From assembly GCA_004356305.1 (NCBI GenBank), contig SMXJ01000104.1, positions 1-8,449 of the forward strand: a DNA stretch of 8,449 nucleotides, written 5' to 3'. Positions 1-6,830 of the stretch are shown here, piece after piece. The stretch's first letter is position 1, and each line of letters starts with the position of its first letter. The translations under genes and the position numbers were made by a program. The notes below the pieces were generated by a model. It made no database searches and was not told the origin of the DNA. It was given only the letters and a program-made list of their open reading frames with translations. The stretch is from Bacteroidota bacterium (GTDB lineage: Bacteria; Bacteroidota; Bacteroidia; Flavobacteriales; Flavobacteriaceae).

Positions 1-613
1 TCAGAACCCCATCTCCATCGTCATCCTCGTCCAGATAATCGGGAATTCCATCCATATCGGTGTCCAGTGGATTGGTCAAAGGATCGTTATCACCGTCCGC
101 GTTTTTTGTGTCGAGTTCCAGCCTAGTAGGTACATTATCGCCATCATCGTCAAAATCGTAATAATTAGGCAATCCGTCACTGTCAAAGTCACCTGACCCT
201 TCCTGTTCCCTGGTGAGGCCGTCTGCGTCATCACGCTCGGTAACCGTAATTAATGTAGCCGATCCTGAGTTTGCGATGTATTCAATAACAACCTGAGGTA
301 CAGTAGGCGGCAATTCATTGCAAAAATAATTACTGTCTACTACCCCGTCGAAAATACGGAAATTAACAAAATTTGAAGTGCCATCTAGGCTGCTCACGAG
401 TGTATCACTGCTGGTGAACAGCTCATCGGTGGTTCCTAATCTTAATGAAAGACTTTCAGTATTGTCTATGTTGATCTGAAAGAATAAATATCCTCCGGGA
501 CCACCACAAGCCTGTAAGTTGGTTTCGTCAAAATTAAAGCTGGTAACAATTATGTCTCCGTCATTGCAAGATAGGAAAGAGGTTAAAAGTAGTAGCAAAA
601 ACAATTTATTCAT
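1..613 (-). CDS. Putative lipoprotein with thrombospondin type 3-like acidic repeats (C-terminus beyond window)
   Basis: An open frame runs on the minus strand from ATG at 613-611 to the left edge without a stop, giving 204 complete codons. The N-terminus (MNKLFLLLLL) is a short lipoprotein-type signal with a candidate lipidated Cys16 in FLSC, a loose but Bacteroidota-like lipobox. Residues about 20-125 are a beta-rich region of unknown family with Cys36 and Cys98. From about residue 140 the sequence becomes Asp/Gly rich with calcium-binding motifs, DSDGLPNYYDFDDDGD near 144-159 and DTDMDGIPDYLDEDDDGDG near 184-202, which resemble thrombospondin type 3 repeats. Such repeats often join an exported domain to a C-terminal anchor or secretion domain, but that part is outside the window. 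The gene is divergent from the cysteine desulfurase. A membrane-attached, surface or periplasmic location is inferred; the function is unknown. Confidence 0.85.
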   Translation of the reverse strand, partial: MNKLFLLLLLTSFLSCNDGDIIVTSFNFDETNLQACGGPGGYLFFQINIDNTESLSLRLGTTDELFTSSDTLVSSLDGTSNFVNFRIFDGVVDSNYFCNELPPTVPQVVIEYIANSGSATLITVTERDDADGLTREQEGSGDFDSDGLPNYYDFDDDGDNVPTRLELDTKNADGDNDPLTNPLDTDMDGIPDYLDEDDDGDGVL

Positions 614-688
614 CAGCAGTATCGACCATTTAAAAAGCAAAGTAACACAATTCTTCTAAACAATATGACGCATAATTATTTTAATGTG

Positions 689-696
689 TATTTTTG
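689..696 (+). promoter_or_regulatory. Candidate -7 promoter element for the cysteine desulfurase gene
   Basis: TATTTTTG matches the Bacteroidota -7 consensus TAnnTTTG and lies 38 bp before the ATG at 735, which would give a 5' leader of about 30 nt. No clear TTG occurs at the expected -33 distance, so the call rests on one element and the right spacing to the gene. Confidence 0.45.
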
Positions 697-734
697 CCCA
701 ATGCCTAATTTAACGCCACGATCGAACAACAAGA

Positions 735-1883
735 ATGAAGAAAATATATTTTGATAACGCAGCAACTACAGAGCTGAGAAGCGAGGTTATCAATTGCATG
801 TCTAATGTATTAAAAACAGAATATGGAAACGCTTCATCTACACACTCTTATGGACGTTCATCTAAATCATTACTAGAAACAAGTAGAAAGGAGATCGCAA
901 AGCATTTCAATGTCTCTGCCGCCGAAATTATATTCACTTCCGGAGGAACGGAAGCCGATAATTTAGTGTTGAATAGCTGCGTCAGAGATCTCGGAGTTAA
1001 AAGAATTATTTCGAGTAAAATCGAGCATCCTGCGGTTTTGCATACCATTGAAGAATTACAAAAAGTGCATGGCATTACTGTTCAATATGTTGATCTGGAT
1101 AAATGTGGGCACATAGATTACGACCATTTGGAAGTTTTGCTCAAAGATGAAGACCAAAAAACGTTGGTGAGTTTAATGCATATCAATAATGAGATCGGGA
1201 ATTTGCTCGACTTAAAGCGTGTTGCCGATCTTTGTAAGCAATATAACACGCTGTTTCACAGTGATATTGTACAGTCAGCCGGGCATTTTGAGATGGACTT
1301 TTCTGAAATTCCCATCGATTTTGCCGCGGTTGCAGCTCATAAGTTCCACGGTCCGAAGGGGGTCGGATTCGCGTTTATTCGGAAGAATACGGGACTTAAA
1401 CCAATGATCCATGGTGGAGCACAAGAAAGAGGGTTACGTGCCGGAACCGAGGCGGTATATGCCATTGCCGGCCTGGCAGAAGCCTTAAAAATGGCTTATC
1501 AAAATCTTGAAGAAGAAAAAGCCTATATCACCGGCATCAAGGATTACTTTAAAACCAGGCTTTCGGAAGAGATAAAAGGAATCCGTTTTAACGGGGCTTG
1601 TGAGGATAATGAAGAAAGCACCTATACTTTGCTCAATGTATGCTTAACTGTTTCACCCGAAAAAGGTATGATGCTCTTATTTCAGTTGGATCTGAAAGGG
1701 ATCGCGTGTTCTCAAGGAAGTGCTTGTCAGAGTGGAGGCAATGATGGCTCTCATGTATTGAACCATATATTGGATGAAGAAGACCTTAAAAAACCATCCC
1801 TGCGATTTTCATTCTCGAGTTTTAATACTAAGGATGAAGTGGATTATGTCGTGGATGTATTAAAAGAATTTGTACTCAGCTAA
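735..1883 (+). CDS. Cysteine desulfurase, IscS/NifS-type (class V aminotransferase fold)
   Basis: This 382-residue PLP enzyme would convert L-cysteine to L-alanine and carry the sulfur as a persulfide for Fe-S clusters or thiolated cofactors and tRNA in the cytoplasm. The family hallmarks are all present: IYFDNAATT at the N-terminus, FTSGGTEADN near 67-76, IEHPAV with the PLP-stacking His98, Asp177 and Gln180 in HSDIVQ, the Schiff-base Lys203 in AAHKFHGPKGVG, RAGTE at 235-239, the persulfide Cys331 in GSACQSG, and the substrate-carboxylate Arg357 in LRFSF. The long Cys loop with conserved flanks is the IscS/NifS (group I) arrangement rather than SufS. The length is slightly below E. coli IscS (404). 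The start ATG follows an A-rich leader. No iscU, iscA or iscR lies beside it, so the sulfur acceptor cannot be read from context. It converges on the TonB receptor gene with 21 bp between stops and no hairpin terminator that I can see. Confidence 0.93.
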   Translation: MKKIYFDNAATTELRSEVINCMSNVLKTEYGNASSTHSYGRSSKSLLETSRKEIAKHFNVSAAEIIFTSGGTEADNLVLNSCVRDLGVKRIISSKIEHPAVLHTIEELQKVHGITVQYVDLDKCGHIDYDHLEVLLKDEDQKTLVSLMHINNEIGNLLDLKRVADLCKQYNTLFHSDIVQSAGHFEMDFSEIPIDFAAVAAHKFHGPKGVGFAFIRKNTGLKPMIHGGAQERGLRAGTEAVYAIAGLAEALKMAYQNLEEEKAYITGIKDYFKTRLSEEIKGIRFNGACEDNEESTYTLLNVCLTVSPEKGMMLLFQLDLKGIACSQGSACQSGGNDGSHVLNHILDEEDLKKPSLRFSFSSFNTKDEVDYVVDVLKEFVLS

Positions 1884-1904
1884 TCAATTACCATTCATCC
1901 CGGC

Positions 1905-4373
1905 TTAGAATCTGGAGGTCAGGCGAACATTAAACACCCTTGGTGTTAAAAAGTTTGGAATAGAAAATTGCTGTTTAGTATTGACATCCCTTACAAAGGT
2001 ACTGGTGATAGAGTTTCTAACATCAAATATATTAAAGATCTCAACTCCTATGGTCAGTTCTTTAAAATGTCTTAAGAAACCCTTATCTCGTAATTTGTGT
2101 TGACCCACTATCACGTAGGAGGTCCCAATATCCACTCTTCGATAATCCCTTAACCTTGTTTGAAAGTCGTAGGGGTCGGCAAAGCTTGGAGATCCGGCCG
2201 GTAAACCCGTTTGATATGTTAGATTAAGATACAACTTCAAATCGGGGATGGCCTTCACGTAATCCTGAAAAAGCACCCCTACTTTTAGACGCTGGTCTGT
2301 AGGCCTGAATATATACCCTCTATTATCCTGATTCTCCTCAGTTTTAAGATAACCTATACTTATCCAGCTTTCAGTTCCGGGCACAAACTCTCCGGCCAGC
2401 CGGGTTTCCAATCCGTAAGCAAAGGCCACGGCATTGTTATTCGCACGGTAACGAATCCTGACATTCTCGAGAGTATAGGTATTGACATCGGTTAGATTTT
2501 TGTAATAGGCTTCGGTAATTAAAGTAAAAGGACGTTTCCAAAGGTTGAAACTATAATCATTACCCAGCACTATGTGAACTGACTGCTGTGCTTTCACCGT
2601 GGGAATCACGGTACCTGTCATGTCTCTAAGCTCCCTGTAAAAAGGAGGTTGGTGATAAAACCCTCCTGATAACCTGAATAACATGTCCATATCCCAATCC
2701 GGCTTGAGTGCTATTTGTGCTCTTGGACTAAATACAGTTTGAGTGTTCGAAACTATATTTTCGCCACTTACAGTCCAATTATGCACACGAGTACCGGCAT
2801 TCAACCAAAGATCACTTTCGCCTACTGAAATTCTTTTACTCCACTGAACGTAACCCGACAACCGGTCGATCTTTACTTTGTTGGTCGCTCTAATTTTTGT
2901 AAACGGCTCTATAGGTGCAGTAAACGGATCGTAAGGTTGATCATTTATAAAATCGGCAAGAGGCGGCCTTATAGAAAAACCGGCGGAGTCTATGATCTCA
3001 AATTCCTGAAGCCTATCCCTAATATCTTCGTGTGTATATTTTACACCGTACTCAATGCTGCTCCCGTCTAAAGTGACATTTCCTTTATGTTCAATATTGA
3101 TAATAAGCGCATCCAGATCATTCCTGGCATGTGTAAATTGAGCCCCAATACCTTCAGTAAATTCAACTTCTCCAAGATTTTCACCACCAATATCGCTATT
3201 GGGGGTTCCCAATCGATATTCCGCTAAAATGTCAAAATATTCCTGTTCTTGCGTTTGATATACCGAACCAATGAATTTCGCCGTGTAATTATCGGAAACT
3301 TTATAACTCGCTTTAATGGCTCCAAAATAGGTGTCGTAGCGATCTTCCTCCTGTCCTTCATAAAAGATCAATAATGCGATCGGGTCGGCCAATGTCCCGA
3401 AATTGGTCTGACGCGTAATAGGCTCATAACTATAATCATTGATAGCTATATTACCCAAAAATCCCAATTCGAATTTGTTGCTGACTTTGTATGTAAGATA
3501 GGTCTGTACATCTGCAAATACCGGGAAGAAATTGATTTCTGTTTGTTTTGAATTTACGAACAGACTATTATCACGGTATCGCAAGCCTGCCAAACTCGTA
3601 AAGCGGCCATTTTTAGAAATTCCTCCAATCGATACATTCGCACCTAAAAGGCTCAGGTCGGCCGAAGCTTCAAAATTGGTTGGCTTCCGATAGGTAATAT
3701 CCAATACCGAAGACAATTTATCGCCAAATTTAGACTGAAATCCCCCCGATGAAAAGTCTACGGATCTTGTCAGATCACTGTTTACAAAACTCAAGCCTTC
3801 TTGTTGTCCACTTCTCACCAAAAATGGGCGATATACCTCAATTTCGTTGACATATATCAGGTTTTCGTCAAAATTTCCACCTCTTACATTGTATTGGGTA
3901 CTCAACTCATCGTTGATAAATACTCCGGGAAGGGAATTCAACAAACTGGTTACCCCTGAATTCGCAGTTGGAATTTTACGAATAGCTTCCGGACTTATAG
4001 ACGTAAGGCCCTCGACTCGTTTTCTTCTCTTCGCATCCAGCACAACCGTCCCGATCTGTTCAACATCGGTTTTCATGGATGGATTGAACTCATAATCTTC
4101 ATTTGGGGTCAGTGTCAAGGTGAGCTGGACATTCTTAAACCCTAAATAAGTAAAGGTAATTACCACACTTTCATCGGCTGGAATTTCCAAAATATACGAG
4201 CCATCCAGATTGGTTAGGGCACCATCATTTCCAAAGGTTATATTGACGCCTGCAAGGGGTTGTAATTGTTCGTCGAGAATAATGCCCCTAACAGTAGCTG
4301 TTTGTGCCGTTGTGATACCAATAATTATAATGAAAAAGAGTAGCGGAAGTAAATATTTTGTTTTCAAAAGCAA
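1905..4373 (-). CDS. TonB-dependent outer-membrane receptor with N-terminal carboxypeptidase-regulatory-like domain
   Basis: An 822-residue outer-membrane receptor expected to import a ligand using TonB-ExbBD energy; the substrate cannot be told from sequence. It has a signal peptide with a long hydrophobic core and a likely cut after Ala23 (ITTA-Q). Residues about 26-110 form a CarboxypepD_reg-like domain (VRGIILDE, PLAGVNI, TNLDGSY, FTYLGFK). A plug domain covers about 120-230 (SLLNSLPGV, YNVRGGNFDENLIYVNEIEV). The rest is a beta-barrel of alternating aromatic strands ending in a terminal Phe (VRLTSRF), as outer-membrane barrels do. At 822 residues it is smaller than typical SusC proteins of around 1000, and no SusD neighbour is visible, so a SusCD glycan system is unlikely. 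No ATG is available: the frame opens with TTG at 4373, with a second TTG at 4367 giving MKTKYLLPLL, an equally good signal peptide. The start is three bases after the peptidase stop, implying one transcript and probably coupled translation. Confidence 0.9.
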   Translation of the reverse strand: MLLKTKYLLPLLFFIIIIGITTAQTATVRGIILDEQLQPLAGVNITFGNDGALTNLDGSYILEIPADESVVITFTYLGFKNVQLTLTLTPNEDYEFNPSMKTDVEQIGTVVLDAKRRKRVEGLTSISPEAIRKIPTANSGVTSLLNSLPGVFINDELSTQYNVRGGNFDENLIYVNEIEVYRPFLVRSGQQEGLSFVNSDLTRSVDFSSGGFQSKFGDKLSSVLDITYRKPTNFEASADLSLLGANVSIGGISKNGRFTSLAGLRYRDNSLFVNSKQTEINFFPVFADVQTYLTYKVSNKFELGFLGNIAINDYSYEPITRQTNFGTLADPIALLIFYEGQEEDRYDTYFGAIKASYKVSDNYTAKFIGSVYQTQEQEYFDILAEYRLGTPNSDIGGENLGEVEFTEGIGAQFTHARNDLDALIINIEHKGNVTLDGSSIEYGVKYTHEDIRDRLQEFEIIDSAGFSIRPPLADFINDQPYDPFTAPIEPFTKIRATNKVKIDRLSGYVQWSKRISVGESDLWLNAGTRVHNWTVSGENIVSNTQTVFSPRAQIALKPDWDMDMLFRLSGGFYHQPPFYRELRDMTGTVIPTVKAQQSVHIVLGNDYSFNLWKRPFTLITEAYYKNLTDVNTYTLENVRIRYRANNNAVAFAYGLETRLAGEFVPGTESWISIGYLKTEENQDNRGYIFRPTDQRLKVGVLFQDYVKAIPDLKLYLNLTYQTGLPAGSPSFADPYDFQTRLRDYRRVDIGTSYVIVGQHKLRDKGFLRHFKELTIGVEIFNIFDVRNSITSTFVRDVNTKQQFSIPNFLTPRVFNVRLTSRF

Positions 4374-4376
4374 ATA

Positions 4377-6068
4377 TTATAATTGTTTTCGGAAAAAAGT
4401 TGCTTCAAATGTAGTACTATTTCCCACATTATCTACAACAATTATTTTCAATTTATTTTCGGTTTCTGAAACGATGTTATCCTCGAAATCATAAACTAAA
4501 ACGTCTTTTTTGTAATCATATTCTGTAAGGATAAATTTACCATTGATGGTAGCGCGATAAGAACTCACTCCACTCACATCATCTTCTATTTTCAGTTTGA
4601 GGGTTTCATTTTTACTTATCCATTTTTCATCCTCAAAATTGAGGGGCGTGATTTTAGGCGGGACCGTATCCATTGCCAACACATAGGTTCCAAAGGTCCT
4701 TGTTCTGATGGATAACCTTGTTCCATTGCGATAGGTCTCATTATAATAGGGCGCTCCTTTGTAATTGACTTTACCTATATAGAGCTTGCTCATATCGGAT
4801 TTGGAATAGTTGGAGGCATCTACGCTTATCGTCATATTTTTATGTAATGGAACAATGTCCTCATGCAATCTCAATGTGTCGGCATTCGATTCAATCTGTA
4901 AATAAGTGTTTTCATATAAACTTTCAGAAGGGATATAAACACTAAACTTTCCCTTGGTAATAGAATTGCTCTGGTCGAAATAAACGTAATCTATGGTCTC
5001 ACCGATGGGTTTAGTTTCTCTAATTTCTTCCTGTTTTCCTTCAATGGGAATCGTAACAGACACTTTATTGCCTTTAAAATCGGTCACTTCAATGGTGTAA
5101 ACCGAAGAAAAACCATCGGCAATCGTCACATAACCACTCTCCGATTCGTCCACAATAACACTCAACGGATTATTGCTCTCCCTGAAAAGTTTCTGCACCC
5201 GGGTTCTGTTCTTTTTATAATACCCATAGTCGATAAACCGATTCAAATAGCGGGTTTCTGCGAATGAGAATTTATCGAAGATTATCTTAAATACTTCTGA
5301 ACCATTGTAATTCGCGCTGATCTTGTAAGCTCCATTTTTATTCGAGGCTCCATCTTGCTGATCGTCCGTTGAAACACCAAAACCAATTTTCCCGAAAGCC
5401 GATATTCTCTCGGTACGATAGCTGCCGTCCTTTTGCCGTATGAGCCTCAATTTTACTGCATTTTGAGATCTATTTACCTGGGCGTCCCCGGCGATCGGAT
5501 AAGCGAAAATAGCATTGATTATAGGTGTTTTGGAATCGGGTATGTCGATGCCAAAAAGCAAAGGATTCATAGGACGGGAAGATGCATCCCGTATTTCAAA
5601 GTGCAAATGGGGACCCCCGCTGCTACCACTATTTCCGGTATAACCAATGATATCTCCTTTTAGTACTGAAAAGACAGCAGCTTCGGGAAACAGTTCAATT
5701 TCATATTCTTCCTTATCATATTGTTGCTCTTTTACGTATTTCTGAATTGCACCGGCAAATTTCTGCAAGTGGGCATACACGGTGATATAACCGTTTGGAT
5801 GCTGAAGGTAAAGCGCTTTTCCATAACCATAATGCGAGACTTTGATACGCTTTACATAGCCATCCGCAGAGGCGTAAATCGGTAATCCACGTTTTTGCTG
5901 TGTTTTAAAATCTAATCCACTGTGGAAATGATTACTTCGCAATTCTCCAAAATTTCCGGCAAGGATCAATGGAATATCCAGTGGATTACTAAAATAGTCT
6001 GTAGGAAGGTTTTTTTGTGCAATAAGAGAAAATCCACATAAAAATAGTAATAGAAAAAATTTCTTCAT
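4377..6068 (-). CDS. M23-family (LytM/lysostaphin-type) metallopeptidase, exported
   Basis: This 563-residue protein is expected to cleave peptide cross-links in peptidoglycan from the periplasmic side. An N-terminal signal peptide (MKKFFLLLFL, likely cut after Ala17 in SLIA-Q) is followed by the M23 catalytic domain at about 30-165. All zinc and catalytic residues are present: His49 and Asp53 (HSGLD), His100 (VYAH), and His154 and His156 (PHLHFEIRD). It therefore looks active, unlike degenerate EnvC/NlpD-type activators. An insertion of roughly 25 residues rich in Lys, Glu and Tyr separates VYAH from the GDIIGYTGNSG strand. About 390 residues after the catalytic domain are beta-rich and mostly unassigned; the last hundred (from about 466, with SGVSSYRATING and VDNVGN) look like an Ig-like fold. 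It is the first gene of a minus-strand pair with the TonB receptor and diverges from the zapA operon. I found no exact TAnnTTTG on the minus strand upstream of it. Confidence 0.9.
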   Translation of the reverse strand: MKKFFLLLFLCGFSLIAQKNLPTDYFSNPLDIPLILAGNFGELRSNHFHSGLDFKTQQKRGLPIYASADGYVKRIKVSHYGYGKALYLQHPNGYITVYAHLQKFAGAIQKYVKEQQYDKEEYEIELFPEAAVFSVLKGDIIGYTGNSGSSGGPHLHFEIRDASSRPMNPLLFGIDIPDSKTPIINAIFAYPIAGDAQVNRSQNAVKLRLIRQKDGSYRTERISAFGKIGFGVSTDDQQDGASNKNGAYKISANYNGSEVFKIIFDKFSFAETRYLNRFIDYGYYKKNRTRVQKLFRESNNPLSVIVDESESGYVTIADGFSSVYTIEVTDFKGNKVSVTIPIEGKQEEIRETKPIGETIDYVYFDQSNSITKGKFSVYIPSESLYENTYLQIESNADTLRLHEDIVPLHKNMTISVDASNYSKSDMSKLYIGKVNYKGAPYYNETYRNGTRLSIRTRTFGTYVLAMDTVPPKITPLNFEDEKWISKNETLKLKIEDDVSGVSSYRATINGKFILTEYDYKKDVLVYDFEDNIVSETENKLKIIVVDNVGNSTTFEATFFRKQL

Positions 6069-6156
6069 TGTAAAAGGTAATCTGCGATAAATAAATGGGG
6101 AGATTCAACAACTATTGTCAAACACCGTCAATATTACAAAAAAATACAGAAAACTA

Positions 6157-6187
6157 TTGGCATATTTGAGTTACAATGTTAACTTTG
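6157..6187 (+). promoter_or_regulatory. Bacteroidota-type promoter for the coiled-coil protein/zapA operon
   Basis: TTG at 6157-6159, a 20-nt spacer and TAACTTTG at 6180-6187 fit the Bacteroidota housekeeping promoter pattern of a -33 TTG and a -7 TAnnTTTG. Transcription would begin near 6194, about 20 nt before the ATG at 6215. This is the best promoter match seen in the intergenic sequence of the window. Confidence 0.65.
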
Positions 6188-6214
6188 TGTAATAAGTATT
6201 GAATTGAACACTTG

Positions 6215-6505
6215 ATGGCTAACCTATCTGAAATTGTTGATTCTCTTGAAAACAGGATAACTCAATTGCTTCACGGATATGAAGAAGTAAAGCAAAAAAA
6301 TCTTAACTTGGAAGAAGAATTAAAGATTTTAAAGTCGCAACAAAATCAATCTCAACAGGAGATTGAACAATGGCGAGAGAAATGCGGGTCATTGAAATTG
6401 GCAAATGCAATGCTTGGCAGCAACCAACATAAACGAGAAACAAAACTCAAAATAAATGCTTTAGTTCGGGAACTAGACCTGTGTATTAGTCAGCTTTCCG
6501 AATAA
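6215..6505 (+). CDS. Small coiled-coil protein preceding ZapA
   Basis: A 96-residue, soluble, strongly charged protein with no signal peptide or membrane segment. Residues about 4-62 carry heptad-like spacing of Leu and Ile among Glu, Gln and Lys (IVDSLENRI, LNLEEELKILKS), indicating a parallel or antiparallel coiled coil. A short conserved-looking C-terminal segment follows (INALVRELDLCISQLSE). ATG at 6215 is preferred over the TTG immediately before it at 6212, because ATG is the usual start and the extra codon adds only one Met. The gene is first in the operon, about 20 nt after the predicted transcription start and 10 nt before zapA. I do not recognise a named family. By size, coiled-coil content and position it resembles ZapB, the coiled-coil partner of ZapA in E. 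coli, but sequence homology is not claimed. Confidence 0.85.
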   Translation: MANLSEIVDSLENRITQLLHGYEEVKQKNLNLEEELKILKSQQNQSQQEIEQWREKCGSLKLANAMLGSNQHKRETKLKINALVRELDLCISQLSE

Positions 6506-6515
6506 AATAATATCA

Positions 6516-6806
6516 ATGTCGAAATCGTTAAAGATAAAACTTTCCATCGCAGACAGGGTCTACCCGTTAACCATCGACCCCGAGCAAGAAGAGGGGCTTA
6601 GAAAGGCTACGAAAAAGATCGAGGAAATGATCAGGCGATTCGAAAAAAGCTATGCTGTGCGTGATAAGCAGGATGTTTTGGCCATGTGTGCCTTACAGTT
6701 TGCTACTCAGGTAGAGCAAAAAGGAATTGATAAAGTAAACGATCAGGAACATATTGAAGAAAAGCTTGAGGCTTTGAATAATTTGTTACAAGATCATCTG
6801 GCATAA
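6516..6806 (+). CDS. zapA: Cell division protein ZapA
   Basis: A 96-residue cytoplasmic protein matching the ZapA family, which binds FtsZ and bundles or cross-links its filaments at the division ring. The N-terminal half has the family beta-hairpin and helix pattern (LKIKLSIADRVYPLTI, then EEGLRKATKKIEEMI). The middle has the characteristic DKQDVLAMCALQFATQ helix leading into a C-terminal coiled coil (EHIEEKLEALNNLLQ). The length is typical (around 100 residues). The ATG at 6516 follows an A-rich stretch rather than a Shine-Dalgarno sequence, as is normal in this phylum. It lies 10 nt after the coiled-coil gene, so the two are almost certainly cotranscribed. Directly downstream is the 6S RNA, the same zapA-6S adjacency known in E. 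coli (zapA-ssrS). Confidence 0.9.
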   Translation: MSKSLKIKLSIADRVYPLTIDPEQEEGLRKATKKIEEMIRRFEKSYAVRDKQDVLAMCALQFATQVEQKGIDKVNDQEHIEEKLEALNNLLQDHLA

Positions 6807-6830
6807 CGTTCTTTTAAATAGATATAAGGT

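Noticed and set aside
1..190. Tandem DNA repeat or CRISPR-like array at the left edge
   Set aside because: The repeated look comes from Asp/Gly codons of protein-level Ca-binding motifs; unit lengths and bases vary and no spacers exist.
638..663. Possible promoter for the lipoprotein gene on the minus strand (TTACTTTG at 645-638, TTG at 663-661)
   Set aside because: The -7 element has a mismatch at its second base and the spacer is only 15 nt, too short for the usual Bacteroidota pattern. It cannot be told from AT-rich background.
848..1075. Open frames overlapping the cysteine desulfurase (848-1075 minus, 1219-1407 plus)
   Set aside because: They are fully inside a frame with all catalytic motifs of a cysteine desulfurase and encode nothing recognisable.
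3847..4095. Plus-strand open frames within the receptor and peptidase genes (3847-4095, 4210-4494, 5433-5663)
   Set aside because: These are antisense shadows of long, motif-rich minus-strand genes, with no start context or family features.
6036..6068. M23 peptidase as a lipoprotein via Cys11
   Set aside because: The preceding residues (LFL) do not form a lipobox, and a better signal peptidase I site follows at SLIA-Q.
6170..6183. GTTA-N6-TAAC inverted repeat over the zapA-operon -7 element
   Set aside because: The arms are only four bases long and overlap the promoter consensus itself; there is too little evidence for an operator.
6066..6187. Promoter for the M23 gene on the minus strand
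   Set aside because: The nearest strings (TACCTTTT beside the ATG, TATTTTTTTG further up) miss the TAnnTTTG pattern in bases or spacing, so no call is made.
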